Source of the DNA: Actinorhabdospora filicis
GTDB lineage: Bacteria; Actinomycetota; Actinomycetes; Mycobacteriales; Micromonosporaceae
DNA length: 64,000 nucleotides
Assembly: GCF_030269765.1 (NCBI RefSeq)
Contig: NZ_BSTX01000006.1
Span: 186,001-250,000 of the forward strand
Reading direction: 5' to 3'
The notes beneath the pieces are model-generated. The model was given only the letters and a program-made list of their open reading frames with translations, made no database searches and had not been told where the DNA came from. Each line of letters starts with the position of its first letter. Position 1 is the first letter of the stretch. Made by a program: the position numbers and the translations under genes. Below, in pieces: positions 24,492-30,758 of the stretch.

Positions 24492-25612
24492 CGCCCGTCC
24501 CCGAGGTCGGTGATCAGCGCCGATAGCAGCCCGGCCGGGCCGGGCAGCGCGAAGATGAAGCCGCGCAGGCGCTTCAGCGCCAGCAGCGCCGCGGCGCGGT
24601 CGGTGGCGCGCAGGGACTCCGCGGCGTCCAGTTCGGCGATCGCGGCGCCGTGGTCGGTGGTGTCGAGCTCGCCGGAGTCGGCGGCCCGGCGCAGCGCGGC
24701 GCGGAGACCGGCGAAGGCGTCGCCGACCGGGATGGCGTCCACCTCGTGGAAGGTGTAGCTGCCGGCGAAGACGCCCGTCTGGACACCGACCCGGGCGTTC
24801 CCGTTGGCGTTGTTCTGGTTGGAGCCGACCATGGTCCGGTCCTCTCGGGTGAGTCCCCGCGCGGGGCGGTCGAGGGTGGCGAGCTCGCCCGCCAGGGCGA
24901 AGGCGAACGCGGCGGCGTGCGCGGCGGCATTGGGCTGGGAGTCGCGGGCGTCGGTCTCGGACTTGCGCCCGTCGGCGAAGTCGCTGATCCCCCGGACGAC
25001 GACCGTGGGAAGTGAACCGGCCATGTGGGCGGCCTGGAGGACGCCCGCCGCCTCCATCTCGACGGCGTAGGTGTCGTTGTAGTGCTCGAACAGCAGTATC
25101 GCCTCGGGTGAGGTGACCGAATCCAGCAGGATCTCGCCGGCGGCGATGGGACCGAAGTGGACCTTGGGGTGGGCGGCTCCGCGTAAGTGCTTCCGCCAGT
25201 CGTTCGAGCGGTTCAGGTGATGGGCGATCTGCTCGGCGGCGTGGCTGGTCGGGAAGACCCGTGGGCGGGCTTTGAATCCGGTGTCGGTGCTGGTGCCGCC
25301 CTGGTAGTGGTAGACGTGGCTGGCGACGACCACGTCGCCGAGGACGATGTTCGCGCGCCGGGATCCGCCCACGCCCGAGAAGATCACCGCGGCCGGGTCG
25401 GCCTCGTCGATGATGCGGGTGGTGAGCGCGGCGGAGGACGTGTTCCCTTTGCCGACATTGGTCAACGCGATCCGGCAGCCGCCTGGGCCGCGGCCGATCT
25501 CGGCGCGGGTGCCGCCCCGGTAGCGGTGCGGGGTGACGGGTCCGATGTGGGCGAGGACCGCTTCGTACTCAAGGTCGAGAGCGGTGAGGATCACGATGAG
25601 TTTCTCTTCCAT
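24488..25612 (-). CDS. MTA/SAH-nucleosidase-type (PNP/UDP) effector with C-terminal signalling motif
   Basis: 374 residues. Residues 1-245 are a phosphorylase/nucleosidase domain: phosphate/ribose loop IFSGVGGSRR (78-86), VEMEAAG with E185-M186-E187, and GISDFAD with D211, as in MTA/SAH nucleosidases. Unlike housekeeping enzymes of about 230 residues, it has a 125-residue extension holding NQNNANGNARVGVQTG (265-280) and a helical tail. Such extended nucleosidases are known effector domains of bacterial conflict systems, where they can deplete a nucleotide pool. The substrate here is unknown. It is the first gene of a two-gene operon. Confidence 0.82.
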   Translation of the reverse strand: MEEKLIVILTALDLEYEAVLAHIGPVTPHRYRGGTRAEIGRGPGGCRIALTNVGKGNTSSAALTTRIIDEADPAAVIFSGVGGSRRANIVLGDVVVASHVYHYQGGTSTDTGFKARPRVFPTSHAAEQIAHHLNRSNDWRKHLRGAAHPKVHFGPIAAGEILLDSVTSPEAILLFEHYNDTYAVEMEAAGVLQAAHMAGSLPTVVVRGISDFADGRKSETDARDSQPNAAAHAAAFAFALAGELATLDRPARGLTREDRTMVGSNQNNANGNARVGVQTGVFAGSYTFHEVDAIPVGDAFAGLRAALRRAADSGELDTTDHGAAIAELDAAESLRATDRAAALLALKRLRGFIFALPGPAGLLSALITDLGDGR

Positions 25613-25631
25613 GACCCGAGGCTAGCTTAAT

Positions 25632-25642
25632 GTCAAGTTGAC
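25632..25642. promoter_or_regulatory. Short inverted repeat in front of the nucleosidase operon
   Basis: GTCAA-G-TTGAC is a 5-1-5 inverted repeat 20 bases upstream of the nucleosidase ATG, in the 105-base gap shared with the divergent gene at 25718. It also contains TTGAC on the minus strand, so it may overlap a -35 element. Confidence 0.4.
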
Positions 25643-25717
25643 GTAAACCCCTCTCCTCTTGATCCTTATCCCGTCCCACCCACCCCACCCCTTGATCCCT
25701 CCCCCTACCGTCACCGG

Positions 25718-26992
25718 ATGAGAGACGTCTTCGCCAAGATCCAGGCCAGCACCACCCGCGCCGACGCCATGAAGCGCGATCGCACCTACCCCTACGGCAC
25801 GGTCCTCGCCGAGCGGCGGGGGCCGGTCGCGGTGGTCGGGGGGCGGGAGGTGATCATGGCCAGCTCGAACGACTATCTGGGTCTGTCGGTCGATCCGCGG
25901 GTCGTCGAGGGGGCCGCGCGGGCGGCGCGGCGGTATGGGGCGTCGTGTACGGGGGCGCCCATCATGAACGGGACGACGGGGATCCACCGGGAGCTGGAGG
26001 AGCGGCTCGCGGTGTTCCTCGGGCGGGAGGCGGCGGTGCTGGCGCCGAGTGGTTTTCAGGCGAATCTGGCGCTGGCGACGCTGCTCGGGCGGGGTGACAC
26101 GGTCTTCGCCGACCGGGCCAATCACGCGTCGCTGGTGGACGCCGCGCGGCTCGGGTTCGGTGGGCACCGGCGGTACCGGCACGCCGATCTGGGGCATCTG
26201 CGGCGGCTGCTGGAGGCGACGGATCCTGATTGCGGGCGGCTGATCGTCACCGATGGACTGTTCTCGATGGAGGGCGATGTCGCCGATCTGCCCGCGCTGA
26301 AGCGGCTGGCGGGGGAGCAGGGGGCGCGGCTGGTCGTCGACTGCGCGCACGACATGGGGTTGCTCGGCCCGAACGGGCGGGGGACGCCGGAGGTGCAGGG
26401 GGTGGCGCCGGATCTGGTGACGGCGACGTTCTCCAAGTGCTTCGGGTCGGTGGGAGGAGTGCTGGCGGGTGATCGGGAGGTGGTGGACTTCCTGCGGCAC
26501 CACGCCAGGTCGCTGGTGTTCTCCGCGGCCCTGCCGCCGCCGTCGGTGGGGGCGGCGCTGGCCGCGCTGGAGATCATCGAGAGCGAGCCGGAGCTGCGGG
26601 AGCGGGTGCTGGGGCTGTCGGCGCGGCTGCGGGAGGGGCTGCGCGCGGAGGGTTTCGAGACGGCGGGTGACGCGCCGATCGTGCCGGTCTTCGTGCGGGA
26701 CGACGAGCGCTGCCGGGCGATGTGGCGGGCGCTGCTGGACGAGGGCGTCCTGGTCAACGCGGTCTCCTCGCCGGGTGTGCCGGTGGGCGGCGAGCTGGTG
26801 CGCGTCGCGGTCACCGCGCGGCACACCGGCGAGCAGGTGGACGCGATCGTGGCGGCCTTCGTGCGGGCGCGGGCTCAGATGCCGTGGCGGGCGGCGATGC
26901 CGTCCAGCAGTGAGTCGAGCCCGAAGGTGAACTCCCAGGACGGGTCGTCCTTGCGGGCGGCGCCGAGCGCCCAGGCCCGGATGGAGGGGTAG
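25718..26992 (+). CDS. Alpha-oxoamine synthase family PLP enzyme (AONS/KBL/CqsA-like)
   Basis: 424 residues. It has the fold-type I sequence of acyl-CoA:amino-acid C-acyltransferases: SSNDYLGL, GTTGIHRELEERLA, FADRANHASLVDAARL, DCAHDMGLLG in place of the usual DEAHS.G, and the PLP lysine in TFSKCFGSVGG. The reaction would join an acyl-CoA to an amino acid with loss of CO2. No biotin genes lie nearby, so a role in a secondary or signal molecule is possible. TACCGT (25706-25711) lies 6 bases before the ATG with no ribosome site, suggesting a leaderless mRNA. Its last 118 bases overlap the converging TetR gene. Confidence 0.82.
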   Translation: MRDVFAKIQASTTRADAMKRDRTYPYGTVLAERRGPVAVVGGREVIMASSNDYLGLSVDPRVVEGAARAARRYGASCTGAPIMNGTTGIHRELEERLAVFLGREAAVLAPSGFQANLALATLLGRGDTVFADRANHASLVDAARLGFGGHRRYRHADLGHLRRLLEATDPDCGRLIVTDGLFSMEGDVADLPALKRLAGEQGARLVVDCAHDMGLLGPNGRGTPEVQGVAPDLVTATFSKCFGSVGGVLAGDREVVDFLRHHARSLVFSAALPPPSVGAALAALEIIESEPELRERVLGLSARLREGLRAEGFETAGDAPIVPVFVRDDERCRAMWRALLDEGVLVNAVSSPGVPVGGELVRVAVTARHTGEQVDAIVAAFVRARAQMPWRAAMPSSSESSPKVNSQDGSSLRAAPSAQARMEG

Positions 26993-27627
26993 CGGCCGGA
27001 CTCCATCAGGTAGGTCATCTCGGGGGCCAGCGCGGTGCGGACCTCGTGGCCGCTGGCCCACCCCCGGTTCTCCATTAGCATGACCAGCGAGGCCTCGTAG
27101 TTGATCGCGCCGCCGACGTAGGCGTGCAGCGAGCGCGCGGTCGCCATGCGCTCGTCGGGACCGGGGAGCAGGCCGTCGAGGGAGGCCATGAGCCGCTCGG
27201 TGATCGCCATGCGGTGCGGGCTGGGGATGACGGCGGCCTCCGGTGGCAGTGCCGCCAGCCAGCGGTGGCGCAGCCGCAGCTCGCGGGTGCGCAGCGCGAT
27301 CGTCCGGAAGGTCTCCCGCCAGGGCACGCCGGCCTCGGGCAGCTCGATCTCGTCGTGGACGAGGTCGCCCATCAGCTGGAGCAGCTCGTCCTTGCCGTCG
27401 ACGTAGCGGTAGGCGGCCATCGGCGCCACGCCCAGCTCGGTGGCCAGGCGGCGCATGGTGATCGCGTCGAGCCCCTCGGCGTCGGCGACGGCGATGGCGG
27501 TCCGGCCGATCCGCTCGGCGGTCAGCGACGGGCGCGGTGAGGGCGCGGACGGGTCGATGCGCTCCCAGAGGCTGCGGCGGTCGGCGTCGCCCTTGGGGGA
27601 CGGGGATGTGGTCGGCAAGGGGACCAT
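26875..27627 (-). CDS. TetR-family regulator with TetR_C-type (tetracycline-like) ligand domain
   Basis: 250 residues from ATG 27627; the AGGAAGG almost touches it, so a TTG at 27618 is an alternative. After a 35-residue Ser/Pro-rich extension, the HTH (AIAVADAEGLDAITMRRLATELGVAPMAAYRYV, about 45-85) is typical. The C-terminal domain, with MRRLATELGV...AAYRYVDGKDEL before it, fits the TetR_C group that controls drug exporters. It diverges from an FMN reductase and an MFS exporter across a large inverted repeat (27681-27716), so it probably represses both directions. The 3' end overlaps the PLP enzyme gene by 118 bases. Confidence 0.9.
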   Translation of the reverse strand: MVPLPTTSPSPKGDADRRSLWERIDPSAPSPRPSLTAERIGRTAIAVADAEGLDAITMRRLATELGVAPMAAYRYVDGKDELLQLMGDLVHDEIELPEAGVPWRETFRTIALRTRELRLRHRWLAALPPEAAVIPSPHRMAITERLMASLDGLLPGPDERMATARSLHAYVGGAINYEASLVMLMENRGWASGHEVRTALAPEMTYLMESGRYPSIRAWALGAARKDDPSWEFTFGLDSLLDGIAARHGI

Positions 27628-27643
27628 CCTTCCTGGTCGGCTG

Positions 27644-27674
27644 TGTACATCGTACCCGGAGTAGACGGTGTACC
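27644..27674. promoter_or_regulatory. Second, imperfect TetR-type inverted repeat
   Basis: GTGTACATCGTAC on the left and GTAGACGGTGTACC on the right share the GTACA-CGT core with the perfect operator 20 bases away. It is closer to the TetR start and may serve autorepression. Confidence 0.4.
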
Positions 27675-27680
27675 CGATCC

Positions 27681-27716
27681 TGTGTACGTTGTATCGAGCT
27701 AGATACAACGTACACA
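27681..27716. promoter_or_regulatory. 36-bp inverted repeat, probable TetR operator
   Basis: The arms TGTGTACGTTGTATC (27681-27695) and GATACAACGTACACA (27702-27716) match perfectly around GAGCTA. The repeat lies in the divergent gap between the TetR gene and the FMN reductase, 22 bases before the latter's ATG. Length and symmetry fit two TetR dimers or one extended site. Confidence 0.8.
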
Positions 27717-27738
27717 CACCTATGTTCAGGAGCCCGAG

Positions 27739-28332
27739 ATGACCACCCCTCTGCGCATCGCCGTCCTGGTCGGCAGCACCCGTGACGGCCGCTTCGCCCC
27801 CGTCGTGTCGGGCTGGCTGGCCCGCCGCCTCGCCGACCGGGCGAACCTCACCGTTGACGTCGTGGACCTCGCCGAGCACGAGCTCCCCACCGTCCTGCCC
27901 GCCTTCGGGCAGCCGCCCCGGCCGGGCACCACCGAGGCGCTCGCCGAGGTCTCGCCGCGCCTGGCCGCCGCCGACGCCTTCGTGATCGTGACGCCCGAGT
28001 ACAACCACAGCTACCCGGCGTCCCTGAAGAACGCCATCGACTGGCACGACACCGAATGGCACGGCAAGCCCGTCGGCTTCGTCTCCTACGGCGGCGTCTC
28101 CGGCGGCCTGCGGGCGGTGGAGCACCTGCGTCACGTGCTGGCCGAACTCAACGCGATGACCATCCGTGAGACGGTCAGCTTCGCCGGGGCGTGGGAGCGC
28201 TTCGACGCCGAGGGCAACGCCGACGCCGGGGGCGAGAAGAGCCTCACCGCGTTCCTCGACCAGCTCACCTGGTGGGGACTGGCGCTGCGCGAGGCCCGCG
28301 CGGCGCGCCCGTTCGGGACGGTGGCGGCCTGA
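27739..28332 (+). CDS. NADPH-dependent FMN reductase family protein
   Basis: 197 residues of flavodoxin-like fold: LVGSTRDGRFAP (FMN phosphate loop, residues 10-21), VTPEYNHSYPASLKNAIDW (flavin-ring segment) and SYGGVSGGLRAVEHLR. Members reduce FMN, quinones, azo or nitro compounds with NAD(P)H. AGGAG precedes the ATG. The MFS exporter starts one base after its stop, so the two are co-transcribed under the TetR operator, a usual arrangement for detoxifying and exporting a redox-active compound. Confidence 0.92.
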   Translation: MTTPLRIAVLVGSTRDGRFAPVVSGWLARRLADRANLTVDVVDLAEHELPTVLPAFGQPPRPGTTEALAEVSPRLAAADAFVIVTPEYNHSYPASLKNAIDWHDTEWHGKPVGFVSYGGVSGGLRAVEHLRHVLAELNAMTIRETVSFAGAWERFDAEGNADAGGEKSLTAFLDQLTWWGLALREARAARPFGTVAA

Positions 28333-28333
28333 G

Positions 28334-29791
28334 ATGACCACCGCGACCCTCGCCCCACCGGCGCCCGCGACCCGCCGCGGCCTCTACGTCGGCGTCTTCG
28401 GGCTGATGCTGGGGATGTTCCTGGCGATGCTGGACGGCTTGATCGTCGGCACCGCCCTGCCCACCATCGTCGGTGAGCTCGGCGGGCTCGACCGCCTGTC
28501 CTGGGTGGTCACCGCCTACCTGCTCACCGCCGCGGTGACCACGCCGCTGTGGGGCAAGCTCGGCGACCTCGCCGGGCGCAAACCCACCTTCATGGCCGCC
28601 ATCTCGCTGTTCCTGGCCGGATCGGCGCTGTCCGGGCTGGCCGGGGACATGACGCAGCTCATCGCGTTCCGGGCCGTGCAGGGCCTGGGCGCGGGCGGGC
28701 TGATGGTGGGTGCGCTGGCCATCATCGGCACGATCCTGCCGCCCGCCGAGGCCGGCAAGGCCCAGTCGATGATCGGGATCATGATGCCGATCGCGTTCGT
28801 CGGCGGGCCCCTGCTGGGCGGCTTCCTCACCGATCAACTCGACTGGCGGTGGACGTTCTACGTCAACCTCCCGATCGGCGCGATCGCGCTGCTGCTGGTC
28901 GCCTTCCGCGTCCGCTTCACCCAGGAGCGGGTCCGGGCGCGCGTGGACGTCCTGGGCGCCGCCCTGCTGGTCACCGCGATCCTCGCCGTCACCCTGGTCG
29001 CGGCGTGGGGCGGCACGATGTACGCCTGGACCTCGCCGCAGATCCTGGCCCTCATCGCCGTCGGCGCGCTGGCCACCGCCTGGTTCGTGCGCGTCGAACG
29101 CCGCGCCGCCGAGCCCATCATCCCGCCGCGCCTGTTCGCCAGCCGCGAGTTCGGGCTCGCGCAGGTCCTCAGCTTCCTGGGCGGCGCGGCGATGATGACC
29201 CTGGCCAACTACCTGCCGCAGTACATGCAGTTCGTCGCCGGGGCCTCGCCCACCACCGGCGGCCTGCTGCTCCTGCCGCTGCTGATGGGCATGCTCGCCG
29301 CGCAACTGGGCAGCGGGCGCCTGGCCGCCCGCTCCGGGAAGTACCGGATCTACCCGATCCTGGGCGGCCTGCTGTCCACCGCCGGCGCGCTACTGCTGCT
29401 CGTCCTGGACACCGGCACGCCCACCTGGCTCGCCTCCGGCCTCGGCGTGATCGCCGGAGCGGGCGTCGGCTTCATCGCCCAGGCCAGCATGCTCATCACC
29501 CTCGGTAGCGCACCCCGGCGCGACATGGGCGCCGCCAGCGGCACCGTCACCCTCCTGCGCACCATCGGCGGCTCCCTCGGCATCGCCGCCCTGGGCGCGC
29601 TGTTCGCGAGCAACATCGGCGACGCCCACGCCACCCCCGAGGCGGTCGCGGCGATGCCCGCCGCCGCGCGCGACACCTTCCGCGAGGGCGTCGTATCGGG
29701 CATGCACGCGGTGGTGATCGGCGTGGCGATCGCCTCGGCGCTGGCCCTGGCGGTGGCGTGGTGGGTGCGGGACAAGCCGAAGGACGCCTGA
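28334..29791 (+). CDS. MFS drug exporter, DHA2 (14-TM, EmrB/QacA-like)
   Basis: 485 residues with 14 predicted TM helices. Motif D1 (FLAMLDGLIVGTALPTIV) and motif A (GKLGDLAGRKPTF) are clear, and motif C appears as PIAFVGGPLLGG. It is a proton-coupled exporter of hydrophobic drugs or dyes. It is the second gene of the TetR-controlled operon, starting one base after the FMN reductase stop. Substrate unknown. Confidence 0.92.
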   Translation: MTTATLAPPAPATRRGLYVGVFGLMLGMFLAMLDGLIVGTALPTIVGELGGLDRLSWVVTAYLLTAAVTTPLWGKLGDLAGRKPTFMAAISLFLAGSALSGLAGDMTQLIAFRAVQGLGAGGLMVGALAIIGTILPPAEAGKAQSMIGIMMPIAFVGGPLLGGFLTDQLDWRWTFYVNLPIGAIALLLVAFRVRFTQERVRARVDVLGAALLVTAILAVTLVAAWGGTMYAWTSPQILALIAVGALATAWFVRVERRAAEPIIPPRLFASREFGLAQVLSFLGGAAMMTLANYLPQYMQFVAGASPTTGGLLLLPLLMGMLAAQLGSGRLAARSGKYRIYPILGGLLSTAGALLLLVLDTGTPTWLASGLGVIAGAGVGFIAQASMLITLGSAPRRDMGAASGTVTLLRTIGGSLGIAALGALFASNIGDAHATPEAVAAMPAAARDTFREGVVSGMHAVVIGVAIASALALAVAWWVRDKPKDA

Positions 29792-29846
29792 TGTCACAGG
29801 GGAATGGCAGGGTTCTCGCCGACCGTCCTGAAGGGAGATTCACGGC

Positions 29847-30758
29847 ATGGGACGTGTACGAGGCTCGGCCGGGCGGACCGGGGGAGCGTACGAGACCGGG
29901 TACGTCTATGTACTGAGCAATCCGTCGTTCATGGGCAACCCGCTCAAGATCGGGTTCACCGAACGACCCTATGTCGAGTCGCGACTTCGTGAGCTGAGCA
30001 CCGCCGTTCCGGAGGACTTCGTGGTCGAGTTCCAGGCACGGGCGTCGAATGTGAAGGCGGTCGAGCGGGCGGTTCACGAGCGTCTCGCGGACGCGCGGGT
30101 CAGGCCCGGCCGGGAGTACTTCGACGTCACCGTCGAAGAAGCCGTCAAGGCCGTGCGGGCCGAACTGCTGAGGATGAGCGGCATCGGTCACTGGGGAGGG
30201 TTCGCGGACTTCGTGCGGGTCGAGGCCGGGGACATCCTCGCGCTGAGCGCGCGAGCCGGTGACGTGTTCCTGGTCCAGGCGCACCACCGGCCCGATGACC
30301 CGCGTCCCGACCTGCTCGACCTGTGGGAGGTCCACGCGACCGGTGACATGCTGGAGCTGGAAGGCACGGCCACGCCCGCGCCATCGTTCGCCGCGGGCGA
30401 CGAGGAGGCCCTGACAGATCCCCGGCGCTACTTCGATCCGAAGGAGGAGCGCCCGAACGGCATCTTGAACGGGCACGAGGGGCTGTTTCCGGCCGATCGG
30501 CTGGTATGGCTCTCCGCGAGGTCCGACGGGGGCTGTGACTTCGCGATGTTCGAGATGCGCTCGCACTGCCGGGTACTCAGCCGAACCTGGGACGTCCAGC
30601 TCGTCGACGGGACGTGGCCGAAGATCCTGAACTATTACACCTGGGACCGGCTGCCGCCCGCGATGGAGCGGGCGGGGAGGATCGCGATGCGCGTCGGCCG
30701 ACCCGACATCCCGAGTCCCAGGCCGATTCCCGACTACCCGCGCGGCGGTTTCAGCTGA
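29847..30758 (+). CDS. GIY-YIG / T5orf172-type nuclease-fold protein with unknown C-terminal domain
   Basis: 303 residues from ATG 29847 with AAGGGAGA 9-16 bases upstream. Residues 18-100 fit the T5orf172/MUG113 branch of the GIY-YIG fold: GYVYVLSNPSF, LKIGFTERPYVESRLRELS, a helix with AVERAVHERL and REYFDV. The remaining 190 residues, rich in Trp and Asp, match nothing I know. The fold is found in mobile-element and defence genes, but the full catalytic set cannot be confirmed. It stands alone between an exporter operon and the SARP gene, whose end it overlaps by 8 bases. Confidence 0.7.
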   Translation: MGRVRGSAGRTGGAYETGYVYVLSNPSFMGNPLKIGFTERPYVESRLRELSTAVPEDFVVEFQARASNVKAVERAVHERLADARVRPGREYFDVTVEEAVKAVRAELLRMSGIGHWGGFADFVRVEAGDILALSARAGDVFLVQAHHRPDDPRPDLLDLWEVHATGDMLELEGTATPAPSFAAGDEEALTDPRRYFDPKEERPNGILNGHEGLFPADRLVWLSARSDGGCDFAMFEMRSHCRVLSRTWDVQLVDGTWPKILNYYTWDRLPPAMERAGRIAMRVGRPDIPSPRPIPDYPRGGFS

